Below the pieces are notes generated by a model. That model ran no database searches. It had not been told where the DNA came from and saw nothing but the letters and a program-made list of their open reading frames with translations. Both the position numbers and the translations under genes were made by a program. Positions 40,736 to 53,496 of a DNA stretch of 64,000 nucleotides are shown piece by piece. This DNA comes from Paralvinella palmiformis (lineage: Eukaryota > Annelida > Polychaeta > Terebellida > Alvinellidae), in contig JAODUP010000040.1 in assembly GCA_025642065.1 (NCBI GenBank), forward strand, positions 2,067,501-2,131,500, given 5' to 3'. Within the stretch, counting starts at the first letter, position 1. The number at the start of each line of letters is the position of its first letter.

Positions 40736-42084
40736 TTTACTCATGTGACAGATTACATCGGTATCAGATGAGTTCGTACTCAAACCATTTCGCACCATAT
40801 ATGTTCGTACCAAGGTAATGCAACTTCGTTCCTTTTTATTGGAACGGATGTAACTGTAATATTTTTATATGCAGATAATGAAGATACGTGATTAGATGAT
40901 GTAGATGTCATGATACCATTTTCATTCTGATTACGTATCTTGTGACAGCTGCCGCTTTAAAATTGACTCAATCAGGACAAAGGCTGGGGGGACATCATCC
41001 TGAAATCGGGCATTTCAGTGAATTTTCCTTTTAAGTGGGGCGGTGCTCGACGCACTTTGTCAAAAGTCAATCCAGGTCTTTCCTGAATGTTATCTTCCTT
41101 TCTGTTTCGCCGGATTCACACCCTTTTTCTAGTGTTTCAATGTTTTGTTGTGTTGGGTCAATCAGAACAGAAATTTGCTTTCTTCTTTCATTGTTTGTTA
41201 TCGTAACATACGTACCTTTTACAATTATTATTTCTTGCCAATAAGAACAACAGCGAAATTAATAAGAAGAAGAAATAGAAAATCTGAAAGCTGACCTTAT
41301 ATTAGTGACAGAAGTACTTAACAGGCAACATCCACTTACTTAATTAAGTCACTAGTTTGAGTTTATCAGTACTGATATCCATGTTATGTTATGTAGAAAT
41401 TAAACCAAGGTATGGATAAAACTGCATGGGAAAGTTCTTATTCTTTACCCAACCGCCAGGTGTTTTTGAGCTGTATCAACAGATGGGGGTGTTGTTGAAC
41501 GGTGTTTCCTGCGCCACATGTCCCAGGTGTGTCAAGTGCTGAAGCTAAAAATACTCACTCACTCTTATTCTTCGTCCAACAATCAATTAACATCATCCAG
41601 AAAACGTAGACATGTTGCATATTGATCGACCTGCCTAGGTCGATCAATTAGTGAGTGAAAATATGTACATCCTTAATTGTATATATGATTCTAACCTCTG
41701 GTGAATGTACTAAAACTAACAATTGAAAACCACTGAAGTTTTGTTGTACAGTTATAATTTGGTCATGATCGATATGATCACCGATCTTGTACTTCTATCT
41801 GATTGGTCACAATTTTGTCTTTTCATGCTCCGTACGTCGAATGTCATTCTATAATAAATAGCTTACATAGGCCTATATGATTGTTTATATGTGAGTCTTT
41901 CTCACTGATAATTCGGCGGTTGTAGATCAGTTTGTAGTGCTCCTTATTTTCTCAATCCATCTGTCACCTAAACTATATTTTCTTGTATCTAGCCGCTGTT
42001 GCTTTAGTTTAGCTCATTCGATAACATTTTCAATATGAATTTCTTGATAGTATAACCAGAGAGCTTATATCAAAGACTGTTTAT
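40736..42084. other. CCDC22 upstream region
   Basis: Should contain the CCDC22 promoter. I see no TATA box at a convincing distance. The only structure is the hairpin at 41621-41648. Confidence 0.4.
41621..41648. repeat. Perfect 12-bp inverted repeat
   Basis: ATTGATCGACCT and AGGTCGATCAAT are separated by GCCT. Isolated, with no neighbouring gene. Confidence 0.95.
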
Positions 42085-42165
42085 AACGCTCTCTGCTTGT
42101 ATATAGAGAGGTGTTACTCGAAGACGCGTCATTTTTGGATTTTGAACCAGTAGCGCACCTAGCGG
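42085..42165 (+). repeat. Repeat family E copy 1
   Basis: TATATAGAGAGGTGTTACTC followed by TTTTGAACCAGTAGCGC and AGCGGCCGG. It aligns with the reverse complement of 48005-48095 and more weakly with 45800-45880. Confidence 0.75.
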
Positions 42166-44234
42166 CCGGGTGCACTTTTCAGAGCGTGGCAATTACTAAA
42201 TAATCAAAGGCTCTCTGATTGTACACATGTGCTTTTTAGATCTATTGAATTTGCAAGTGATCTGTCAAACGTGTCATTACACAGGCCTTAGTCGCAAATG
42301 CACACAGTGATTTCTTAAAACTGCAGAAGGTGAATTTATTTCTGATCGGCTATGAAATGACCAGTTACTTTTTCAAATTAAGTGATTTTTTTTTATTTCA
42401 CGCAACCATTTATATGAATAGTTGCGAGATTCAGTGCATCCTTTATTACAGAAATAGTATAAATAATATCACGCTGCATGTTAAATTAAAATGTCCAAAA
42501 CAATGTTGCGTATCATATACGAAACACATATGAAAACAAATTATGCAAGTAATGAATGATACAGAAATAACATTCAAAACACAAATAAAAGTTAATAAGA
42601 TTTTGTCTAAAACAAATATAGATCTAGATAGATCTTAGGCCTATACTGCTTGGATGACATTGTTAACCTAAAACATCGAGATATCTCTTAAGGCTCACAT
42701 GTCATCAGTCATCACACTAATTCCAAATAAATGATAAAACGTCAAGTAACACGTCTCGTTATAAACAGACTTTGGTATAACTTGTAGTTACTGAGCAAGA
42801 GACAAGACATTTTTGTTTACCATAACTTCTGAATTTGTAATATATAGCACTAATCCCACAACCCTTACCTTGCCAACAATAGTTACGAGAGAAAACGAAA
42901 TGTAGTGTACAAATACGCGTTTATTAATTATAGGCAAAAAGGGCAATTTCAGATATGGGATTTTCTGGAAAGACTGATATGATGTTGACTGTACAGTAGT
43001 TGCTGCTTGATGGAAGAACAATAACAAAAAGTTGGCCGAGCTGATGGTGTTGGCGATATTTCTGTCTGTTAGCTAGACTTTGTTACCAAAAATGTAGCAC
43101 GCTATAGGACGTCGATTGTCTATTTTAGTTGCTTTCCCCTTTTGAGAAATCTAACCCTTATCCTCAGTCTTTTCTTTAGAAGGATGGAGACAATTGTCAA
43201 CATTGCTGTAGTGTACATTAGTAGTTAACCGCTACATGTATGTTGTACATGTGACACATGCTTGTACAACTCCGAGCAGTGTTTTATGTCCGGGTTAATC
43301 ATAATAGGTCAAGGAGCCTAGCTATCCTTAATCCGGACACAACCAAACATATATCTAAATAATCTCAGAACACAAATCTATATATAAGTTGTTATACCTG
43401 TGGATTGACAGAATATTGACAGAATATTGAAGTGACGTAATAATCGGAAGTCGGAACACCGAAAAGATCCCGTAAAGTGAGATGACCATATTAACGAACT
43501 GCTCTCCGGTCTTCCTATTGCCACCACAAACAGGTTATATTATGTGTTTAGAAAATGTATATACACGGCTGACAACAATAAAAACATTTATAGAGACAGA
43601 TGTCTCTGGCCTTCAGGCAGTTGCTCAAAGATCGATCTATTCAATATAATATTCTATCGCATACATAAAAAATACTACGCCAAGTGATCAGCATAATCAC
43701 AGAGATATAGATTAGCCACGTCGATGTCTAAGATCAGAATGTTTTCAGCAATATTAATTCACTCAACAAGAACAATTGTGACATGATATCTTGTGGAGTG
43801 TATAACCCTAATTGGGAAAGATATACGTACCACATTCAAAACTGCTGTCAGCTAAACAATTTACTACAATTCTTTTACGATATTTATTCTTAGCTTTTTA
43901 ATGCATATTCATTCCATATGTCCGATCATCTTCTTATATTTATCTAGTCAACTATCAGCTCATCAGTTTATTGCTTCGATATCAAGTATATATCTGTAAC
44001 GTAACCTTTAATATATAGCACAACTAAACGTGAATTAACTTTATTTTGGAAATACATCACATAAAATATGTTCAATATAATAATAGTTACTGACTGGAAA
44101 TTTCATATAGCCTGTTAATGCACAACTAAGATGGCAATCCTCTTTACTTTCTTCTTCGGGAACCGTGAAAGGGGCGAAAGATTGAAAATTAAACAGAAAT
44201 ATTTAATCTGTAGAGTTGCAGCTGGAGCGAACCT
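42166..44234. other. Intergenic DNA
   Basis: No gene recognised. AT-rich, with scattered CTAG words (near 42610). Confidence 0.5.
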
Positions 44235-44430
44235 TTAATTGCAGGATTTTCACAATTTTGATGAGCTTGGCGCCGAAATAAGAATCTGGTGCGGGGAATG
44301 AGGCGCAAACATTAATACTCCCTCTTTTTCATATATACTTTTTGTGATATGCGAACACTCGCATGCGAGGACTTTGCGCGACCTTGTTTTACTGACCGAT
44401 TTGCGCGTATGGCAGCTGTGTGAGTGCGCG
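44235..44430 (+). repeat. Dispersed repeat shared with 63340-63410 and 48117-48200
   Basis: GAGCTTGGCGCCGAAATAAG pairs with CAGCTTGGCGGCAAAATAAG at 63362. The right part matches the extended family E copy. Confidence 0.65.
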
Positions 44431-44902
44431 TTTGTCGCAATGATGCGAATGAGTACATTTAGCAATATGCAGATTATATCTCATGCAGTGAAATTAGTAT
44501 TTGCCACAATCGTTATAAAAAATAATTTTGACTGTTTTAATCTCATTCAAACACGAACTTGGTTGTATACCGTAGCTACGCGTGATGGGGGTGTAACTTA
44601 GGAAATATTGTGTTAATAACAACGTAGTTAGTCGATTGAAAACGAATTTAGATATACACATAATTGATATGTCATTGAGCCTGAGGACTTCACTGATCAA
44701 TTTTTCGAGCGTTTGTGTCACGTGACTATTTCTATGGGCCGCAACAGAGAGAGGCTAGGGTGTACATGGGTACACTTATAAATAGACCAAGTTCGTGAAA
44801 ACGAAACAAACATTTTAATAAAAGATTTAATTTATATTAAACATCAATATTAATTCAAGACGCCATCCAATGAGTTAGAAATCAAACTAGAATTTTCCTC
44901 TT

Positions 44903-45310
44903 GTCCATGATGCGGATTGCAAGAAATGTGACCTCATGTCTGATTAGAGTAGCTGGTGTCATGGTGAGCTGAGTGGCTAGTCTCCTGAGGGTGGCATTAG
45001 CTCGTTCATTAGCCTGACTCTCGATAGCCTTAATGTAGGGCTGGAGCTGTAACTATCCATCGAATAACCTACTACCTAGTGTACAGGTCACGTGGCCTTT
45101 CCTGAAGTGTAATCGGTCCACCATGAAGCGGATTATTTGAAACCTGGCTGGCACCCGCTTCAAGGCAAACAAGTTCTTATCGGGGCATGTTATAGCCAAC
45201 TTGGACAAGACCTACGCGTTCCTGAAGAAGCTGAGTCTCCTGAAGCTGCAACACGTCCACTCCAACTCCAAAGCGACGTCGTCGAAGTTTGTCTCCGAGT
45301 GATTCACCTG
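44903..45310 (-). pseudogene. Unrecognised decayed coding stretch
   Basis: The minus strand, read in shifting frames, gives coding-like text, for example QLQPYIKAIESQANERANA and LTMTPATLIRHEVTFLAIRI, broken by a few stops. I do not recognise the family. A transposon fragment is likeliest. Confidence 0.3.
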
Positions 45311-45794
45311 TTGTCGTTGTTGTTAAAATTATATAAAAATTAAGTAGCGGAATAAATAACACCATAATCTGTAGCAAAGGTCGTTGTTATTTGTCTCGTT
45401 TCTGATACAAATTAAAACAATTAGGTCGATTGGTCGGGTAAATAAACAAATATATACAACAAAAACACAGGGTTTTGGTGTCATCACAAAACGTCATGAT
45501 CCAATTATAGACGAAACTCATTAACTCAAAATAAAATTAAGTTGTATCAGGCCCCAAAAGTAAAGTTTAATGTTTAACAATTAAAGGGTGTTTAAGACGC
45601 ACACTGTATAACGATTTATATTCCAGTTTTATTTGGGCCCCATCATTGTAAATTGAACTAAAACATTATTTACCTGTGGTGTCACACACCTATAATTGTG
45701 CTGTGTTTATATTAATGTCCACACCTCAACGGTACGTTGATATCTCTATATAAGGTCTCATATTGAATTGCTATAATAATACCAAAGACTATTT

Positions 45795-45885
45795 ATAACA
45801 AGACGTGTTACTTCGCGTTTTAACATGGGGCGCCATTTTGAATTCATGGAGCGCCAGGACCCTAGCGACCGGAGGTAGATTGTCA
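45795..45885 (+). repeat. Repeat family E copy 2, directly upstream of the THAP relic
   Basis: GTGTTACTTCGCG, GGGGCGCCATTTTGAATTC and CCTAGCGACCGGAGG align with family E. The THAP ATG follows 20 bp later. Confidence 0.6.
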
Positions 45886-45905
45886 CGGAGAGCTCCTTTC
45901 GTTAA

Positions 45906-46711
45906 CATGGCGCTTAATGGCACTGGTTCATTCTGCGCCGATTTCGGCTGCAGCAACAGGAAAAGTATGCACAAATAAAGACATTCCCGAAAGCAAATGA
46001 AAGCTAGTGTAAAAATTTGATATGATCTGGCTTTGTAGATAAAGGATATTTAAAAAATAAGCATAACAAGTAGACACGGCCCTACTTGACACTTGACGTG
46101 ACCCAAGCAGTAGGCCGAAGCAAGATCTATCTAGATCTATATTTGTTTCAGACAAAATCTGATTAAATTTTATTGAACATTATCACACCTATTAGTCACA
46201 AAATTTGTATGTAAGATATACATAAGCTTACAGTTACATGTGCTGGAGCCACTGAAGATGTTACATTACTATAATAATAATCAGATAATTTTTCCCTAAT
46301 TATAGTAATTATAAGTAGCTGAGTATTTACATGATCACCTGCATCCATATTTATTTTTAAACGTAAGCAATTGGTACTTATTGATATATATGGACTTCTA
46401 TTTATAATTTAAATGTTATGAAATTAATTATTAAATACCTCAACTAGTGGTAGAAACATTCATTTTGTTATTTTTTTCTCTTGACAGAAGTAAAAGATGG
46501 GTTATTAACTGTTGTTGGGCAGATATATGATGAGGAAAGATTTAAATTACTTGAATACTAATTGTAGAGTGTATGATATACACTTCACTGAAACGGAATT
46601 CATGAACCAGACAAGAGATAAACTTATCTAGAATGCTATTCCAACTATTTTTGATGTACCAAATCCACCGCATGCATCCACTGAAATCAAAGAGGAAGGT
46701 ATTAACAGATA
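45906..46711 (+). pseudogene. Decayed THAP-domain gene or transposase fragment
   Basis: A first exon starts at ATG 45906 and encodes MALNGTGSFCADFGCSNRK, the C-X4-C beginning of a THAP zinc-binding domain, followed by a possible donor GTATGC. About 500 bp on, after an acceptor-like TTGACAG (46491-46497), the frame from 46560 gives NCRVYDIHF and then NAIPTIFDVPNPP, which matches the conserved AVPTIF box ending THAP domains. Between and within these pieces there are in-frame stops (for example after RDKLI), at least one apparent frameshift, and a Tyr where the third zinc-ligand Cys is expected. THAP domains bind DNA and occur in P-element-type transposases and in host genes derived from them. 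The reading is clear for the ends of the domain and weak in the middle. Confidence 0.6.
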
Positions 46712-48004
46712 GGAGACCTATACAGGAGACAGGGCCAACTGTGATGGTAATTAATATTTATAAATATTAATGGTGAAAATTGGTATTATAAAATTAATTA
46801 TATAAGAAACAAGGCATCAAACCCATGAAATTTTGTCAGGCCATTTCATATCTTAATACCAAAAAAAGGATTACCAGCACTTGAATTAGTACCTGAATGT
46901 TCAGCTCATGTGCTTTAATTGGTATACTTCTCGATCTTCATAACTTAAATACATATCAAATCAAATTCTTTAACCAACTTGAAAAAAAGGAAAACATGTG
47001 TTTACACATTGTGTATGCACTTGATTCAAATCATTATTTTACAGGTTCTATGATGATGAGATACCATGTAAACAGGCCAATCTCTTGGATACAGATTTAC
47101 TTGTGTTGGATGTGATAGATGATTTTGAGTTATCTGTTATAGTAGTCAATGCATAGTCTATTACATCTCTGGGTATATTCTGTCTAACTTTAAACAGTTC
47201 ACTGATCTGGACTAAATGTCATATTTTTGTAGTAGTGGTTGTTTAGAGCTGGAAGCAATTTGGGTTATTCTATCCATTTGATAACAAATGACTGATTGTA
47301 ACTGTAGATGAACCTGTGGGTCAAGAGATTTTGTGCCGCTTATTGCATGAAAGTACTAATTTCTCTATATCTAACATGTTAACGCAAACATAAACATTGT
47401 TAATATTCCATGTATATTCTTTGTTCTCATCTGGGCAGGACTATATTGCATGATCTATATTATTGAGGTGTAGACTTTAAATGAGCTTATGATTTTTTTA
47501 AAGTTAATATAGTATAAACGGACATGATGAATATATGCCATACGGTGGGAAGTTTGTACTGAATTGTGTTATGGTTGCATTATAATAGCTTTATATATCA
47601 TTGTCTGTATATATCCAAATAAATAAAAATTTATGGAATATGATAAACTGACATGAAGAAAGTATGTTTGTATGCATTTACCTCATATATAGCTAATTGT
47701 TTTCATTTAAAAAATGCCACACACAAAGCTGTGAAATAACCTAAACCACGTTCAATTATATTCTGATCAACTGTCAAGTGATCGCAAATTGTAGGCTATG
47801 AATTAAGTGACTGGGCTGTGAAATCACATAATTCTTTATTTACAGTTTCAGAGTTTCGTTTTTTTCGATATAATGTGTGCACAATTAAAGTGTTAATTAA
47901 TAAAATAGTATGTGATCATGTAACATATACTATAGTACTAGTATTGGCAATTCATTTCAACCATGCGCACACATGTACACAATCACATGTGGACAATCAG
48001 ATAG
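46712..48004. other. Intergenic DNA after the THAP relic
   Basis: May include further decayed parts of the THAP element. No readable domain found. Confidence 0.4.
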
Positions 48005-48200
48005 CCAGAAATACCTCCGGTCGCTTGAGGCGCCACTGGTTCAAAATTCAACATGGCGCGGCAAGAGTAACGCCTCTCTATATTTAAGCTCTCTGATAAT
48101 ACTAACATATAGCAATAGCTGCCATATGCATAATGGGTCAGTAAAACGAGTGCGCACAAAGTGCTCGCATTCACATACCACAAAAAAAGTATAGCTCCTT
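48005..48200 (-). repeat. Repeat family E copy 3, extended
   Basis: The reverse complement has TAAATATAGAGAGGCGTTAC and GAATTTTGAACCAGTGGCGC. The part at 48117-48200 also matches 44337-44420 (GTTTTACTGACC, ATGGCAGCT). Confidence 0.75.
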
Positions 48201-48469
48201 TTTAGGCTCCCTGTTCATTTAGAGTAGTTTTTTTCGTAATTGGATATCTATAGTTTGCACTAACGAGAGGACGCGTAATTCATTTGTGGTTACCTACCAG
48301 CGTTTGTTATACAATATTTGAAGTCTGCTTCCTTTACACAAGCCAGCACACATAAGTGGTTTTCAGGTTACGCATTAACACAAATATTAAAATTAAGTTT
48401 ATTTCATATTCTGAATGCCTCTATTTAGTTATCTCCAACCGGATCAACTAGAACAGTGTGATTTGAGTT

Positions 48470-49180
48470 AAACATGCGTATACGTCATTCTCAAAAATGG
48501 CACAACATGTAAACAGACGAGAGCGCTTCCATATGTACATATACGGCATACGATTCGTCATGCGGCTGCGCATCGATGCGGATATCACAAAGTGAATCGC
48601 TCGATGTGGCGATTGGTACGGCAACTTTAAAAACAAACGGATGGGGCAATCTAGAATATGACGTCAGGGGCAGGTGTTTCCCGAACAATTTGGCGGGATT
48701 TTAGATTCTCTGGTCAACCTGCAGTATAGTTGGAATTTCTCCCTACCAAACTGTAGTTCCATGATCATTTTATGGTATGTTCTTTGTTGAAGTGGTGTTT
48801 TCTTTGCTTATTAGGTTTTTTTAATTGCATAAATTTATATGCAGTAGCAATCAGTAACAAGTTATGTTCCTCCATTTCCAACAGAGAAAGCTGCAGTTTG
48901 GACTGATTAGCCATGTTCTTGGCTTGAAAATCTTCGGCATGATAAGGCTGTAACAGAAGGGTATAATGTTTTAGTAATAATTTTGTATTTTGGGGGCATT
49001 TGTAATCTGTAAATATGTTCAGGTATAATAATAACTGACACACATACCTGTTTTTTTTCTCCTATTTTTTCATTGTATTGCCATAATTGTTCTTGGCATG
49101 AACATCTTCAGCAAAAGAGACTGAAAACGCATATCGTATATTCCATATACGAATGCCGCGTATATGGAATGTGAGCTTTA
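48470..49180 (-). mobile_element. Harbinger-like foldback or non-autonomous DNA transposon
   Basis: The right end on minus, AAGCTCACATTCCATATACG with CGGCATTCG (49140-49178), resembles 63910-63935. The left end on plus, GCGTATACGTC...AACATGTAAACAGACG (48475-48530), matches 63935-63980. The ends therefore face each other. Inside, minus 49043-48765 encodes 92 aa with an MEEHNLLLIATAY segment and a basic tract, weakly like the N-terminus of Harbinger transposase-derived proteins. That protein match is tentative. Confidence 0.4.
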
Positions 49181-51534
49181 GCAATCATTAACTGCCCGTC
49201 AGCAGTGGATCTTCGTAGTACTTAATCGTAATTTGTATGAAAAAGTACTATTCGAGTTGTTTTACGGTTGATTCATCATCATTATAACGGTGCAGATATG
49301 TTCCAGGATCAAGTGTTTATTAATTTACATGTGGCGATATAACTTTGCCAACCGTGAAAACGATCAGTGCATGAACACTTAAAACTGAACATACACCAAA
49401 TTAATGTCTGGTAGTGTTATTGGTTTTTATTCCCGGTAAATAACTGACATTACTAATGAGATAGTGTCTATAGTGAGTCATTTTAAGGTAAGTCATCTAT
49501 GACAGACACCTATAGCTGTTTCTGTGTCACCCATATATAATTTATTTTATTATCATTTGTTTTAGGATCAATATGCATCCTTTTCAATAGCAGCCGACGT
49601 CCAACGCTATACGGCGTCTATTTTGCAATCCCTCCCTCGTCACCTATTTTATAGGCAGAAAATCGGTCGGCTACTTTGGTTTTAGCGAAAAAGTGGCCTA
49701 GAATGCATCAATTACTTCATTTTCCAATGGAGATGGGCCATTACTGTGTTGGTCTGACTACCACTACCTCAAGGCCAGCCCTTCATTACCGCATCCACAC
49801 CTCCACAGGTGAGCTACTGCCTACTTTTTGTAAGTGGTCGTCTACTCTAATCCCCACTGAAAGAGGCTGATGATGATCTAAAGGTCAATGATAATTGCAT
49901 TACATGGAATATCGCCGTATTTCGGCCATTGATCATGCAGTAGCATCTCACACTATTCGACCTTCCTCTAGTATATAGCTGAATGCCAGAAGCAACTCAG
50001 GTATTCTACCAAAAGATTCCTTGTTGCTGTTGATATGATGAGTGATTGATTCCTGTCCTGCTTCAGGATGTACATGATAGAGAATGTGCGAATATAGCTT
50101 AATGATATATCGGTATAAAAGATACCAGTTCAGTGTCACCTCCATCTAGTTATCTTTTCTATGACATGTAGGACGATGCTGTCGATGATTTTTAAACTCT
50201 GAATAAACAGAATTTTGTGCGAGTAGGAGATGGATCAAAGTGACAGGATTTAATTGCCACCTCAGTGATAATTTACTATAGTTATTTTGTGGGATTGGTG
50301 TTAAGTTGATTAGCGAGACATCACTGAACCCGATGTCAGCATTGATTTGTTTGTCACTGCTGTTGTTCATATTACAATTGGTAGTTGTTGTCAATGTCAG
50401 CAGTTGTGTACAGAAAGAAAATACTACATTTTAGATTATTCTAAAAACTACACCACAGTCATTTATATAGTTCAGTATAATATCTGGACATTAAGTAGTT
50501 CTCAGGTTTTTGTGGTGATTAAATCAGGACTGTTGACATAACATAACACCAACAGATTTGTTGGGAGCTGAATAAATGATAGAAGTAGACTGTAAAATTA
50601 GAATTATACAGTACCAATGGGTGTGGGGGTATTAACTTGGTAAAACATTTCCTCAAAAAGTAAAAATCAGAACATTCATATAACATTGTTTCATGAATGT
50701 GTCCTTTTGGTTGTCAAAATTAAGCATGTGATATAAATATCAGATCCGAGTTGTACAAGTCAAGCACAAATTATGCTTTCAACTGCAATTAATGCTATAT
50801 GACAATAGTGGAAGCCTTTAAGATGCCCTATGTTTCTACATTTTCTTACCATCTAAAATATATCTTAACAGAGGTATTTGTCTTTTACATGATAGACCTT
50901 TCACCTATATAATGACTGCTAGCATTATTTTATGATGGAGCATGATTGCAACACCGAAAATAACTGTTGAGACTCATGTTCTAGCTGATGTTTATTTCTT
51001 AATCTCCGCCACTGATTGTAAATGTAGCTCATTTATATACTAAAATTATTAAAGGAACCAAGCAGCACCATAATGCACATTTGCAGGAATAATTATTATA
51101 CTGTATCAGCTTAGTAAACTATAATAAAATATATAACAATGACACAACAAAAACTAAGCAATTTTATCAAATGCAAAATAGTTACTTTTTGCATTAAAAA
51201 AAACAATATTCTTCTTTGCTTGAAAGCATATATTTCTCCATGACATGCCAATTCATAATTACATTATTAAAGAATTTTCTTTGTTTTAAATGTATGTTAA
51301 GATAAGTCTAGGTTAATATATTGGTATGCATAGATTGTCAAACAGAGCAGAATTGTGAAACAATAATGCCACCACAACAACACAAATGGACCCAAAAACA
51401 TAACCAAAGACATTCCATGCAATGAATTCACTGAATAAATACAACAGATTAACATACACAGAAATTATATACAGAACCTTCCATATTGCTAAATAAGCAA
51501 ACAGAAACATTTAGATGAATGTTGTAATCACATA
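49181..51534. other. Intergenic DNA
   Basis: No gene recognised. Plausible splice signals around 49487-49810 are described under findings. Confidence 0.5.
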
Positions 51535-51541
51535 TTTATTT
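51535..51541 (-). terminator. Candidate poly(A) signal for RWDD2-like gene
   Basis: The minus strand reads AAATAAAT here, an AATAAA hexamer about 105 bp downstream of the stop at 51645. No transcript evidence is available. Confidence 0.45.
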
Positions 51542-51644
51542 ACATTACTAAACAGTTAGAGAGAGGCACTTCAGATATTCTGTAATTATTTGATGTATCA
51601 TTTCCTGTGCAAACCAAAGCTATTAGACTGATATAGTTTGCAAA

Positions 51645-52841
51645 TCAATCATTATCATCCCCTGCATGCCCTGTAACCCCATAATACAGTGGAAATATAT
51701 GAGCACATCCTCGTTGTTCCAAAAACTGATACAGTAACCCTCTGTCTGCACGGGCATCTCGACCTTTTCCTAATCGTGGCTCAAAGCTTCTCTCCTCAAA
51801 TCCATCAAATCTTCTCAGTTTATCTATTGTTTGGCCCAAACCAAGTTTTGTATCTTCTTTTTCCTTCATGACAACCCTCTTCCACTGCATTCTTCTAATT
51901 CTGTGCCAAAATTCCTCTACATTGTCATTATCACCCTCTATGCAGATCATACCAGGCTTTCCAGGCATACAGAATCCAGTGAGATTCAGTTCATCGGAAA
52001 ATTCTAGAATTGCTTTTCGTTTAAATTTGTTATAGATATGATGACTATAAATCCACATTCTAGAGAAGGTGTCATATTTAGGATGAACAACATCCTTCAC
52101 TGAATCACTGTTTGATTCATTTTCTGTTGTAAAATAGCTCTCTTTATTGTCTTGTATCCACTGAATTACTGAGCACATATAAAGTTGGCCTTTCTCTAGG
52201 TCATTTATTATGTATATTTGTAAAGCATCACTCAGTGACCTATGTTGACTCCGTGACAGTGTTGGTGTACGCAGGAACACTTCAGGACACACTTCTGGAT
52301 ATTCATGGGGAAGTTGGCAAACAACTTCTATTTGGTCCTGTAAACATAAAATATTAATGGTTGATCCATAATTATTCACATTTGAGTTGGTATACAAGTT
52401 AATTCAGCATCTATTGATCTAATATCTAGTATTGAAATACATATTAACTAACAGTTATAGATCTACTTTATAAAAACAATGCGTCTGTTCATTAAACACT
52501 AATGAAGTAGTAACAGGGAAATTATTTACTTGCACTTTACTTTCTATATTATTTTGATATTTTAAGATTCCGTTAGATCATGCATGTTATGATGTAACAT
52601 ACATTAAATTTAAATATATAAAAATAACCTTGTCATTAGGACCTTCCACCTTCAATGTGAATCCGAGACGAAGTGACAACGAGTCATAATGTATTTTCCC
52701 GTCTAAGAATGTCCTGATTTCATCCACTGCCGCTTCGTCATCAAGAATCACTTCTCCAGGATTTGGAAACATGCTCCGTATCATTTCTATTTCAGACAGT
52801 TGAAGCTCTAACATTTGATGAACGTCCATGTCTGCAGCCAT
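51645..52841 (-). CDS. RWDD2: RWD domain-containing protein 2-like (RWDD2A/B family), 2 exons
   Basis: Exon 1 is 52841-52629 (71 codons from MAADMDVHQMLELQ) and exon 2 is 52337-51645 including the stop (230 codons plus stop), giving 301 aa. The junction is phase 0, with a weak donor GTTATT and an acceptor ending TTTACAG. The RWD domain covers about residues 8-135: EIEMIRSMFPNPGEV and the family's YP motif in HEYPEVCP. The C-terminal DUF1115 region (about 150-295) contains RMWIYSHHIYNKFKRK, TGFCMPGKPGMICIEG and EEFWHRIRRMQWK, all diagnostic of RWDD2A/RWDD2B. Molecular function is not established for this family; the RWD fold is a protein-interaction module. Vertebrates have A and B paralogues, and I cannot tell whether this is the pre-duplication gene. 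A candidate poly(A) signal lies about 105 bp after the stop. Confidence 0.95.
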
Positions 52842-53496
52842 TTCGATGTTTTGGTGAGCGTATATTTAAGGATGTTATTTCATTATAATTATATGTGACT
52901 GCAATTAGTGAGAAATGTTCGGTCAACAATACATAAATATTAACAAAATACTAGAGTCAACCAGCTCTAGATCTCTAATCGTTTGTGACGATAGGTTTTA
53001 TGGTGAGCGATAATAGAGAGAAGAATTTCATTATTTATTATTCGATCGAATGGAAACCACCTGATTATAGATTAAGCATTTCAGAGACCACAACGGGTCT
53101 TTAATCCCCCATTTCAAGACACCAGCTCTATTTAACCAAATAGGTTTACACATTGTGGATTACCTGTCAATCTAGATTTATACTATTGTAGATTAGATCA
53201 ACCTGTCAGAATTATAATGTCAGAAAACCGGTTACACGTCACACTGACCGGGAAGGAATCAGTCGTCACTCATTCACTGTCATGTAATCGTTTACCCCCC
53301 CCCCCCCTCAAAGTAGCCAAACACATGTTGCATCATTAGAGTTAATTGCTTTTATCATTTATTATTAGTTTAGCCATATATTTAAACTCAATTTAGCAGG
53401 AGCCAGTCAATGACTTTACACACTGACACAGTGATAGAGTCTACCTCAAATAATGTATAGATCTGTAAAAACACAATGACTGAATGAGGGATTTGA

